Positions 46,001 to 57,252 of a DNA stretch of 64,000 nucleotides are shown piece after piece. The stretch comes from Grifola frondosa. Taxonomy: Eukaryota > Basidiomycota > Agaricomycetes > Polyporales > Grifolaceae. The stretch is from the NCBI GenBank assembly GCA_001683735.1, contig LUGG01000011.1:620001-684000 (forward strand). The letters run 5' to 3'. The notes beneath the pieces were generated by a model. That model was given only the letters and a program-made list of their open reading frames with translations, was not told the DNA's origin and searched no databases. A program made the position numbers and the translations under genes. Positions within the stretch are counted from its first letter, which is position 1. Each line of letters begins with the position of its first letter.

Positions 46001-47451
46001 ACCCCCGCTTTGACCAACGCTGTATGTGTTCCGGGACCTGTACCGGCAACCTGCTCATCCTCACTCCGGAAAATGACATTGGCATGTCGAATTATGCATG
46101 CAAATATCACCTATTAGAAGAGGAAGTATATGAGCACAGGAATCTTCGAAGTGGATCACTTACCGCTGAATATATATGTTTTGCAACTCTTGCTTGGGAT
46201 CGGTGCTGAACGACCCATCTGAACAAGAATAAATCGTAGGCAATGCGGGAGTGGTTCAGTTGACGAGTGACTCGGCGGTTACTGACACATATTTGGTATT
46301 TACTACATGAGGCACACGTAGAGTAGATGCTAGTGGGAGAATGAACTACTGAGTAGCAAGTCAATGGTGCGTCAACATGGCGGCAACGTTGCGGCAGTAT
46401 GGCGGCAGCGGCGGCACTGCGGCGTCAATTTCCCCAGGCCCGTGTTGTGTTGGGCATGGGAAAATTGACGCCGCAGTGCCGCCGCTGCCGCCATACTGCC
46501 GCAACGTTGCCGCCACACTGCCGCAACCTGCAAATCCTGCACTCCGCGTTGTACTATCATCCAATATGTTTGAAATATATTTTTGCATGAAGTCCGCTAG
46601 CTACATAACTCATTTGCTGTAATTTTGAGTGAAATTATACACCACAATTTAGCAGAGAACTCTGCCCGGGTTGGCCTTATTCACGGCAACACCCTCGAGC
46701 ACTGCAAGTCCGAAATTCTAACTAAAGTAATCTTGTGTCCTTCTCACGCCGTTATTGACTGCTGCCCGTCACAGCTTTGCGTCCGTTCACTCCAGTATTC
46801 TCCCCCGGTACCCAGCATCGGTCATGTTGCGGGCGATGGCCTGGCTTAAGCCGACCGTTATACGCCATGACAAGCTGTTGCACCCTATCATGCTGTAGTA
46901 AATCTTTGCGCTGTCCGTCCGCCATCCTTTCGACGCAACCATATCCCGCCTTCCCTGCGTCCGTCCGTGTACTTTTTGTGAGGTGTGCTTATGCTAGTAT
47001 ATACAGACACCGAAGTTCCAGACAACGTCATCTACCGGACGACGAAATAGTGTTGAGGTGATCAACATCATTAATGACGCCGCCGCCGCCAAGCTACCGC
47101 GTCGTCCGCGCAGTGCTGAAGAGTCGTCCTCTTTACCAGCGGATGAGACACAGACCATGGCGAGCATACTAGAGGCAGTAGGAGTATGGGGTCATCAGTG
47201 GTGGCATGTTATGAGGAAAGTGTCCTAGTCGCATTTGTTGTTTGATCGTTCCAACACTCATAATTTCTTTTATTATTTTATGATGCAGAGGTATTGCCAG
47301 GGACCTGCCCAGACAGAATACGAGCACAAAGTCCCCCCGCCCCCACCAAGAGCCTGCCAAGTCATAATATTGATGTTTCGATACATGAACATCTGGCCGC
47401 TCGCCGGCTACTAGCAAGTGAAGAGTACACTCGCGGCACCTGCTTCGTGAG

Positions 47452-50400
47452 TTAAGAAGCGTTGGCTTTTGGCTTCTTGCGTGGTCTTGGCCGTACTGGC
47501 ACCGCAGCAGGTCGCTTTTCTGGGATATGGGGCTTGACTTCTGTGTCGCTGTATTCGGGACCAGGCTATTTATTCCTAGTTAGAAATTGTGCCATGTAGT
47601 TCCCAATTTGAACTTACTTGTAGCTCCGAATCACTACCTTCATATGGCTGATAGCTCCATTGAGAAGGAAGATTAACGTAGGGATTCCAACGGTTTTGAT
47701 GAGTGCCCTTGTCCAGTCCCCACTGCTGATTTCCTGCTCTCCCGGTTTCCACAGAATCCGTGAACATTCTCTCTTCCAGCAGCGAGAGACACTCCTTGTC
47801 AACATCAACAACTGTGAAGGGAACTGCACGAGCTGTGTACTGGTGCTGCCACGCAGCGCGGAGGAGGTATTTGGTTTGTTCTTCCTTTGATCTAGATGAT
47901 GGGAACTCCGCAAGATGTTCAAACTCTTCACGTCGACGTGCGAGGATGATCAAGGTGAATGCATGAGCTAACGGGAACCGCGCGAACCAAAGGTCCCTTG
48001 TGCATGCTGCGTTCGGCACTCTTCTGGAAAACCAATTGGCGATGCATGCTTGGTCCACCACGGGTAAGTCTCCAGAGAATAGCACCACACCGTTCTTTTC
48101 TGACTCGCGAGGATCGGACAGGTTCCATATATACTCAAGCACGGGAATTCCTTCGAAGCGCATGCGTACTTCAGCATCATCAAGGACACCCGGAGTCTTG
48201 AACAGCTCAGCGAGGAGGCCAATATGTGGAGTCAATGTCTGGTCTATCTCTTTTGTGAATGGATATGAATCGAAGCCAACCAGCATATCTTCATCGTCTG
48301 CAAGCTCCGAAGGATGGACCCACTGCCCAAGCTGGATTAATTGTGAGTTTGGTGCTTGTATAATTATGGAACCAGATGTTACTCACCCTAATTTGTCGAC
48401 GAGCTACATAATCATTCCACAACTCATCGACAATATCACTCTCGAAAATGAATTTAGCTGGATCTGGCGGATTAATGGCATACTTGTTATGATGCCACCA
48501 AACAACACGCCAACGCCGCTGCGACTGCCGGCCATCAAGCTTGATTAGGTGCACTGGATACCAAAACTTGCCATGACGTGCGAGAGCACCTTTTCCAGGA
48601 CTGTATCATCAACACGTGAGCTTATATATCTTGTCGTGAATACCAACCCATTCTCACAATAGTCGTTCTCGCAGCGGTGGTTGCCTTTTGTGTCCTGTGT
48701 GGCGTGTATTCCTACGTGCTTGACTAATACAGTTTCATCCAAATGTAATGATGAGGCGTAGCATGGCAAATTAATATTTATCAACACTCACGGTACATTT
48801 TCAAGCAAGTGAGACGGCAACATTGCTTTTAAGTCACATGCATGACATTCAAATTGAATATTCTTGCCGAGTTTTCCTCGAAATCCACCTCTCTGACAGG
48901 CGACATGAGACCACTCCTTGCAGGAGTCACATTGGATGAGACCTTGATCATCTGCAAGTTGAAGGCCGTTGGCACCTTGTACCCCACACTGACAATTGAA
49001 TGCAAACTCGGAGTTGTCAGAGTCGGATGAAGCCACCTCGCACGAGAAAGGAACTGGGCCCAAGTCATCTACGGGTTCAGAATGAATCTGGTTTGTATCC
49101 GCCGGTGGCTGTGATGATTGTACAGTTTTTACGGGACTTCAATCATTTATAAAATGTTAAAGCATGATGGGAAATATAATTTAACTGACTTACAACGAAG
49201 TGAATTGAGTCTTCGTGTCATCCTCATTATCACTGCCTATAATCGGCCGATGCTTGGAATGTCGCACTCCACCGACTGGTTGAGTTTGCACTTGTGATGG
49301 CTGTGTCGCCGTCACACATTGCTCATCGGTGACCATCTGTATAACTAGGTAGGATAGAAAAATCATCGATAAGTCTCTTGCATATATAGATTGTAGATAA
49401 GTACTCACGTTCATAGTCCGCACGTTTGTCGTTGTAAGGATTTTGCATCCAAAAGCGGTCTTCATGTTGTAAACATTGTATCCCAGGTTTGACTAGCTCA
49501 GCAACCGGGATCTGACCATGATCAAGTGTGGATAGTTTGAGATCATAAAGTTGCATAGCAGTGTCGGCCTGATGCTGAAAAAAGGATGTTTGGGCTACAG
49601 TTCCTCCACGCAGGTGATATACGACAGCATGTGTATAGAAGCCCTCTGGGGGAGGTGCAATCACAGAGCCAACCAGGTGAGACTTGATCGATGCGCCTTT
49701 GAGCCGACGAGTATATCCTCCATACTGCATGCTATCATAGTCAAATATACCTGCATGCTTGGCATCCGTAAATCGGGCGATGAAATGACTTGCGACATGG
49801 CTGTGAAAAACACGTCCCACGATGTCATAGATCAGGCCAGAAGACTTGGCCGCTTCTTGAGACAAAGGACGAAGATGATGTGGAAAATTCCATTGGAAGG
49901 CTGACGAGGTAGATTCGGGGACTTCAAGCACAAGCATCACGGGAAGCGAGACACACAATTTGAGCTCCTTTGCTGAGCCTTCGCAGACATTCTCCCCTTC
50001 GATTGTCTGCCAACATGGAGTGTCGTGAGGTACTTGGTGCATGTCCACAAGACTGCGAAACCATTTGGATATATCGCCACCGTGTAACTGAGCATCAGCC
50101 GGAACTTGAAAGTAGAAATGCTGTTCAGCGACACGAGTAACTTGCCAATGATAATGTATGTGTGAGGAGACAGGATCGGCAATGTCAGTCCGTGAGATTC
50201 TTGTGGAGCAAGAGCGGAATCGAATATAATACGACTGGAAGTATGCTTGGGCACGATTGCTTAGCCCGTCACTTTGGTAAGATGCCAGTGTTGTGAGCCA
50301 CACCTGTCACGAATAGAGCAAAGTAAAATAAGCACCATAATAAATGTGCTCCTTTGAATAATAACATACAAAAACCGATTCAAAGCTTTCACATGATCGA

Positions 50401-53400
50401 ATCAAGTGATGAGTTTTGAGAAGCCTACGAAACTGGTCACGCTGTACACGGAGCCAACCAGAATCATAATCTTTGCTGTTCGAGTGAGCCAAGATATGTC
50501 GCTTGTCAAGAGTGTCATAGAGCTGCCAGAGGAGCATTTCTCGATTGACATCGGTGAACCTTGAGCTGAAACCAATGTAGTCACATGAAACAGTCTGGAA
50601 GAGAAGTTCAAGGGAGATGTCGAGCCAACAAGAGTTCTGATCCCATGGGAAACTCGGAGGACCAAGAGTACTAGATTCGGCATTCGAAGATGCTCGAGCA
50701 ACTGGACGCTTGGATCCTTGTGCCTTCTTGCTCCTTAATAATTGGCGAGACGTGTCCGGTGGACGTCCGTCATTCTTCACTTGATGGCGTTGATGTCCTG
50801 GAGCACGCGACTTTTTTGTACGCCCAATTTTCTTGGCAGTTAGTTTCCATGGCTCTGCTGCCCCATAACGAATGCGAATTCCAGCTGGTTAGATCATTAG
50901 TAAATAATATGATGACATGAGGAACAACTTACCTCGACTGCCAGCCAATAGTCGATGATAATATTCGACGAACGAGTACAATGCCTGAACACCGGACATA
51001 AAGCTGTGATCCTTGCCCACTCCCACGTACAACGTCCAATGCATAGCTTCCTCGGCATTCGTTGTCTCCGGAATGGAGTCCCAAATCTCCGGTTCCATTT
51101 TGCGCTGTGAATCAAATAGCATGGATGCATGAGCATCACGCAGCCACCAGCTTAGCCAGGGTTTCACTTTCGGAAATGCTGCGAGAAGCGTATTGGCACA
51201 TTCCTTGAATGTGTCGATATCTGGGGCATTTAGCAATGCTTCAGCATGACGTTGAAATGCAGAGACGTCACTTGGGGATACCACTCCACTAATAGACTTG
51301 ACACGAGTGACTCCGGCACGGAAGTGCTGCCTGCACCCCTTAAGCAGTTTTGTTGCTGCTTCAGCAAGTTCATCGTCGCTTCGAACATCATCTGAGCGGA
51401 CTCGCCAGAATCGTGTGAATGCAGCAATGAATCCGCCGCGTTCAGCCTCGCTGAAGTCCATAACCTGAGACCAAAATCAGCACACATATATGTACCGCAA
51501 AAATGAACTCACGTCGCTGAACATTGTATCGGACACCTCAAGGCCACGATTGCTCGCTTCCTTGGCAATGCTCTCAAAAAGAGCGTAGAAATGGTGCTCG
51601 AAGTGCAGCGCTGATGCGCCATTGGAATATGTGAATAGACCCGGAATCCAGCGGTTCAAAGAGGGAGCATAGCAGGAGGTGACAATGAGAAGAGAATTGC
51701 GCTCAAGCCAGAAGCCGTGCGCAGCGTCGGAGACAAGACCATTCACGGCACCGTCTAAGAGCGATTCCTTGACCATTTGTGATGCCATTAGTGAGGTTTG
51801 CATGGAGATCACGATGACGGCAGAAAGACAGGAATGGACGACAAAACCTGGGTGTTCCAGACAGAAACTGGCGAATTCTGCCAGGAAGTGATCACCTCCC
51901 TGAGACTCGCCCTTTTTCACTTTTTGACGCTCCTTTTTGACGCGATCCTTGTTGAGAAGCACGCTTGATATATCGGCCACCGAGCATCCCGGACCGTGCA
52001 GCGTGGGGACACCAATGACAAGCCCGAGAGGTCCAACTTTGGGATTCTCTTCGACAATGGCCGTAAACTGAGCATGCTCGTCCGATGTAAGGTGAAGGAT
52101 GTGTGTGGGCCGAGGATGCTCATGGACCCCGATGTGCTGGAAAAAAACCCCAGTTGCAAACTTCCATAGAATCATGACACGGCCGCACAATGTGCGCTTG
52201 AGCGTAGCACCACATTTACAACGATGCTCTAGCTGCTGCATAATGCCGGAGAGCCTAGTCTGTGGGCGAATAATGATTTCGCAGCCAGGTTCATCGCACT
52301 GGATTATGCCCAAACATCGACGCTGCGATTTGCGACCCTTTTCCCATGTCTCTGCACCCTCCCACCCGCTACATCTCCCAGAGTTCGAACAAGGCCAATT
52401 TACTGCAAGGTGATCAGTTGCTTCAAATTCGTCCAGTGTGAACAACCGTCGGATATCACCGTCAGGCCACCGGTCCCATGTTAACGGAGTTGGATCATCA
52501 GCATCCGGGCTTGTGTTTTTTTGGGAAACATCTGGGGTGGGTACCTCTCGTATTGTACGTGCAACCTGTGGCGCTTTTGCAACAGCCGACCGGGCTGCAT
52601 CTTGTGGACCTAGTTCATGCACGACCACAGCGCCGTGTGCAACTTGCTGAGAGTGAACGCCAGTCGTGATTGCGGTCCTAATATCCTTTGATGCCTGTGG
52701 TGTGGGATGCGAGCGCAATGTTGGCTGGACTGCTGCCGTCTGAGTAGGTTTGGCCGCTAGATATGGGCCATTGGGCGGCATCGTGGATATCGGCTGGCCC
52801 TCCGCTGCAAGTGTATGTCCGACGGCTAGAAGGGACCCATTCGGCAGTGGTATTGGAAGCTGCAGTGAGGGACGCCGCAGCTGCTGAGACTGATCACTGG
52901 TGGAGACTGTCGTCCCGACAATCTGAGATGTGATCTGCCGTGGTATGGTATGTGAGAGTGATGTCGCCAGGGTGTCCGCTGTCTGTGTATGTCGGACTGC
53001 TGGAAGGGGCCCGACGGGTGGTGTCAAGCATGGCGTTGGAAGCTGCTGCGAGGGTTGCCGCAGCTGCTGAGACTGATCACCAATGGGGACCGCTGTCCCA
53101 ATGCCCTGAGATATCATATTCCGCGGTATGGTATGCAAGAGCGATGTCGGCTGGACCTCCGCTGCCTGAGTGGGTCGCACCAAGCATGGTGTTGGGCGCT
53201 GTTCCGAGGATGAGGACGGAGGCAGTGACGGAGGATGTGGTGGCTGTAGCAAGGAGGATACAGACTGTACAGGCAGTGGTGCATTGGCAAATGCAGGGTA
53301 TGACATTGTTATAGGCACGGGCGGCGCAAATGTGCCCTGCATATGTGGCTGCGGGGGTGCAACCGTGAAGGCGAGCGTTCGACCTACGGCATAAGGGCGT

Positions 53401-53625
53401 GAGCATTACTTACAGCTACAAACTGTTATACGTACCAGCCGCATCATAAATAGGGACCAAATGGTGCCCTCCCCAGTACGAGAATCCTTGCTCAGGTACT
53501 CCCCACGGTATGCGCTGCCTCTGGTGGGTTTGTGAAATAGTCGAGGATATGTCGCAAGAACCCCTGAAACCATCCGTGGTCAGTGTTAGCTTCAACAATG
53601 TGTGCCGAATACCACGCACTATCAT
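47452..53625 (-). CDS. MULE transposase fused to ubiquitin-protease-like and PHD domains
   Basis: Predicted exons 53625-53436, 53383-51513, 51464-50933, 50884-50370, 50303-49409, 49344-49194, 49136-48792, 48723-48658, 48600-48387, 48331-47618 and 47565-47452 join in frame to about 1,868 aa. Order: a Gln/Pro-rich tract with tandem repeats (residues about 80-330), a GCM-like zinc domain (GIIQCDEPGCEIIIRPQ, about 410-510), the MULE transposase core (SDAAHGFW near 630, RWIPGLFTYSNGASALHFEHHF), PWLSWWLRDAHASMLF with IPETTNAEEAMHW, a C19-like protease (Cys box SFPWDQNSCWLDISLELLF, C950; His box HVASHFIARF near 1209), a PHD finger (CQCGVQG, CDSCKEWSHVAC, CHAC), an ALARHGKFWYPVHLI module and a basic tail RPRPRKKPKANAS. 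The ATG start is the only one in frame; a 2-base deletion near 53503 relative to copy 1 makes the 5' end uncertain. Confidence 0.8.
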
Positions 53626-54018
53626 TAAATTCCGGCACCCGGGATAGTAATTGTATGTTCGTAGACAAGCCTAGGGAAGATAATGAGTGACTGCAATTGT
53701 GTGGATATAAAAGAGTGACTGCTGGGGCCAGCTTGTACGATGCAAAGTTGATGTAATGTTATTTTCGACAGTCCTAATACGAAAAATCAAGGATAATTAT
53801 ATTGAGCGTAGCAATTACAAAACGTAAGCTGCTCCTGGGACATATCATACATTAATTAGATTTATCTCGCAGAAAACGCTGGCGCACCTTTACGAGTGAG
53901 TGTTCCGTTGGGTTAAAATGCGATAGTTATTGCCGTTACAACTGGCGAGCTGTAAAATCAGGTCAGTGTCACAAAATATGGCCAGAGAGAGGATGACATT
54001 ACTTGGAGGCAAACATGA

Positions 54019-54180
54019 GACACAACCACTGCCGCACAGCTGCCGCACAACTGCCGCACAACCACTCGCGACTACCGCCACACTACCGCACGACTGCCGC
54101 ACGACTACTCGCGACTACCGCCACACTGCCGCATGACTACTTGCAACTACCGCCACTGCCGCACGATCGACGCACGATCG
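54019..54180 (+). repeat. CTGCCGCAC subterminal repeats, copy 2
   Basis: Same array as in copy 1 at the matching place, differing by single-base indels. Confidence 0.6.
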
Positions 54181-54555
54181 ACCCCCCTTTGACCAACGCT
54201 GTATGTGTTCCGGGACCTGTACCGGCAACCTGCTCATCCTCACTCCGGAAAATGACATTGGCATGTCGAATTATGCATGCAAATATCACCTATTAGAAGA
54301 GGAAGTATATGAGCACAGGAACTCTTCGAAGTGGATCACTTACCGCTGAATATATATGTTTTGCAACTCTTGCTTGGGGATCGGTGCTGAACGACCCATC
54401 TGAACAAGAATAAATCGTAGGCAATGCGGGAGTGGTTCAGTTGACGAGTGACTCGGCGGTTACTGACACATATTTGGTATTTACTACATGAGGCACACGT
54501 AGAGTAGATGCTAGTGGGAGAATGAACTACTGAGTAGCAAGTCAATGGTGCGTCA

Positions 54556-54622
54556 ACATGGCGGCAACGTTGCGGCAGTATGGCGGCAGCGGCGGCACTG
54601 CGGCGTCAATTTCCCCAGGCCC
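54556..54622 (-). repeat. Right terminal inverted repeat, copy 2
   Basis: Mirror image of the left repeat, with two mismatches in the outermost 12 bases, then GCGTCAATTTTCC-type sequence and GCCGC units. Confidence 0.8.
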
Positions 54623-54631
54623 CATAGCTAG
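54623..54631. repeat. Right 9-bp target-site duplication
   Basis: CATAGCTAG, identical to 38273-38281. On the minus strand it reads CTAGCTATG, part of the host codons for LAM. Confidence 0.85.
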
Positions 54632-55098
54632 TGCAAAGGATGAAGAATTGCAACAGCAATCCGCTTCACGGTGCACGCACAGCCTTCTGTGAGATGCAGA
54701 GTGGGATCATGTCATAAATGCACGTACGGAATGGTTCGTTACATTGATCAGTCGAAGGACGCATCCCCGAAATCTGGTCTGAGGCACATGAATCAAGTCA
54801 ACACATAAATCATCTCTTAGCACTCACAGTCGGCATCGCATACATTCCGCAACCGCTGGTAGGTCGAACCTATGCCCGAACACGTCCCTTTGAAAGACAG
54901 AAGCACGAAAGGTCGGAAAAACTCACAAGGTGTCTCCCCTGTAATGTTCACATACCATCCCAGTGAATCCCAGTGACAAGTCGTGTTCCCGGGAGGGAAG
55001 GGCGGTATCGCATCGGATGGCCCTGCAAGTGCCACGTCCAAGCAGAAATCAAGTAGAATGCAGGAAATTAGAATCCACCACAAGAACCCTCGTCCCAT
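54623..55098 (-). pseudogene. Host membrane-protein gene, 5' part (interrupted by MULE dimer)
   Basis: Minus-strand exons 55098-54927, 54869-54828, 54778-54728 and 54663-54623; the last is cut by the element. It starts MGRGFLWWILISCILLDFCL, a signal peptide, then GNTTCHWDSLGWYVNITGET followed by PCSTYQRLRNVCDADYQ, and NEPFPDCCCNSSSFALAM. The frame resumes across the dimer at 38272 as LCLKC. Removing the dimer and one duplication copy restores a continuous exon, which shows the insertion was into coding sequence. The frame is open upstream to 55167, so an earlier start is possible, but the signal peptide favours 55098. Confidence 0.75.
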
Positions 55099-56097
55099 TA
55101 GTAAAAATTCAAGTATATATCGTGGTTCGTCAGCAAGAGGGGATCGACTGGAAAACGGGGAATCCATCGGACTTTTATCTAAGGAAATTGACCTCGAGGT
55201 TCATCAACCGCCGCCAAGACCAAGCGGAGGATGTCATTGCCATGAGTCTGGCAATTGATCCGAACTCAAACGAGACACAATATCTCGCCCAAACAGACCA
55301 GTGCGGTGCGAAACAAAAAACCCATGTGAGGTCGACTCGAGGTATTCACAGCATAATTAATGGTGGCAGCACCTGGTGAAGCTTGAGTTTATGCATGTGA
55401 AGGATGAATAGGACAAAACGACAATGGACGAACTTTGAATAAGTGACTGAGGGGGACCGATGGCGACTCGAGTACGAAGGTAGAGATGTGATCGGAAGGA
55501 TCCTTTTAGGCTCATTAATTTCCATTTCAGGCACGCACCTTGGCGACACGAGCAACAGAAAAATATGTGGTGATATACGAAAAACTTAAACGTAAATGAT
55601 ACTCAAAGCATGTAGCATGGCTGATATATAGAAACATGGTCACCGAACGCGTGAGCCACCCAAGAATTCAAATGCACAGTCGGAGGATCCGCATGAGCAC
55701 TCTCTGCAGTGATGAGGCCATATTTATGGTACGTCCATGCAGGGGGACATTGTCATTGGCAGGATATGTGAGTACGCTTTGAGTTTCTAAAAGTCGAAAC
55801 ATTCTCGTTCGCCGTCTCCGTTACTCCCTCTTACATAATGCGAAGTCGAGAAAATGCACGAAGGTTGAAAGCAGGGCGAAGCAGGCGAATACGGCGGGGG
55901 AAGCTTCGTAGGCTGGCCCTAGGGTGTTATGCGGAACAACCGAAATGCGCATTGCGCGACGCGCGTATTAAGTGCAGTAAGACGTGCACGTGATCACTGC
56001 TCTAATCGGGCAATGCGCTCCAGTCATGGCGTTCCACCATCCAGTACTCCAGTTCTCATAGCTAGTCAACCACCTTGTAACATTTCACACTATCAGC
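55099..56097. other. Divergent intergenic region
   Basis: Lies between the 5' end of the interrupted membrane-protein gene (minus) and the syntaxin gene (plus). It contains presumed promoters; no gene or clear repeat. Confidence 0.5.
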
Positions 56098-57252
56098 ATG
56101 AGCTTTCAGGACATAGAATCTGGCCGTTCACCGCGGTCACAATCCCCGAATAATGGCATACCGCAATCACCCGAAGAGGCCGCGTTCTTGAGCACACAAT
56201 CTTCGCTCTCACTGCAAGTCTTCAAGATCAACTCCAATGTGAAGGGAATTTTGAAGCTGGTCGACCAGCTAGGCACAGGACGAGACTCAGAAGCTCTCAG
56301 GAAGTCTCTGTATGTCTTCCTTTTATGAAATTCGCAGCAGGGATGAGGTGGATGCTGAAGGTTGCGTGCGCAGTCATGACCTGACGGAGACAACACGGAC
56401 GATGGCGAAGAGGGGTTCTGAGGATTTAAAGAAGCTTGCGGCACTACAGGCGCCACTAGTATGTCTGCTATCTCTTCTGTTGTACCTTTCCGACCAACTG
56501 GGTGCCCGTCGGTCGTAAATGTACAACGGTAATTGTGCTTGCACGAGCATGTCTGACCAGCGTCTTAAAGCCTCGATTCAAGATGTCTCTCCAAAAGACG
56601 TCGCATGACTTCCAATTGTCTTTGGTCGCATTTCAGCGCGCGCAACAAGTAAGTGCTGAACGGCAGCGGACCGTGGTGGAAAGCGTGAAGATTGCCGTGG
56701 AGGAAGAGGAGGCCGCATTGTATGTATGATTCTCTCTGGCAATCATTGCAAGCCTAACACAATTATGTAGGGAACATCGACCTTCGAGCCCATCACAACA
56801 ACAAGCTCAGATCCTTCAGACGCATCTATCACCACAGGAGCTCGCATTCCAAGAATCTATGATCCAGGAACGCGAATCTGATATCCGGGAGATCGAGACG
56901 GGCATTCACGAGCTGTCTGAAATCTTCCGGGACCTCGGTACGCTAGTTCAAGAGCAAGGTGGCATGCTAGGTATGGATTTTACACTGGCGAGTGGCGTTT
57001 TGTTGAACCCAGTGCAGATAACATCGAGTCGAATGTTTCCTCCATCGCCGTTGATACTTCCGGTGCCGCGGAAGAGCTGACCACCGCCCACGAGTATCAG
57101 CGGAAGGCGGGACGTCGTGCACTGTGTCTGATGCTGATCCTCGTCGTCGTCATCTGCGTGGTCCTCTTGGCAGTGCGTATCCTACTCATTGTTGCACGTT
57201 GTTCGACTGGCATACCGATTCTCTGTTAATTTTCATTCAGGTTCTTTCGTGA
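56098..57252 (+). CDS. Syntaxin-type t-SNARE (Qa), endosomal/vacuolar type
   Basis: Membrane-fusion SNARE. Exons 56098-56309, 56374-56458, 56583-56719, 56771-56970, 57018-57172 and 57241-57252 give 266 aa. The N-terminal three-helix region includes QVFKINSNVKGILKLVDQLG and DLTETTRTMAKRGSEDLKKL. The linker reads SHDFQLSLVAFQRAQQVSAE. The SNARE helix runs from ESMIQERESDIREIETG through EIFRDLGTLVQEQGGMLDNI, with the zero-layer Gln in QEQG. One C-terminal membrane anchor (LCLMLILVVVICVVLLAVLS) ends the protein. The layout fits Pep12-like syntaxins, but the paralogue is not certain. The acceptor before exon 3 (56582) is the least sure junction. Confidence 0.88.

Larger units (their letters stand above)
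38282..46441. mobile_element. Mutator-like element copy 1
   Basis: 8,160 bp. Terminal inverted repeats of about 65 bp start GGGCATGGGAAAATTGACGC at the left and end GCGTCAATTTCCCCAGGCCC at the right; they are rich in GCCGC units. The copy carries one large minus-strand gene. It is separated from copy 2 by only 10 bp (GTGTTGTGTT, 46442-46451). Relative to copy 2 it is virtually identical up to about 43.4 kb and then shows about a dozen small indels. Confidence 0.88.
46452..54622. mobile_element. Mutator-like element copy 2
   Basis: 8,171 bp, same orientation as copy 1 and nearly identical to it. It begins GGGCATGGGAAAATTGACGC and ends GCGTCAATTTCCCCAGGCCC, next to the right 9-bp duplication. 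This copy keeps an uninterrupted transposase exon and an ATG-initiated frame through all exons, so it is the better candidate for an active copy. Confidence 0.88.
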
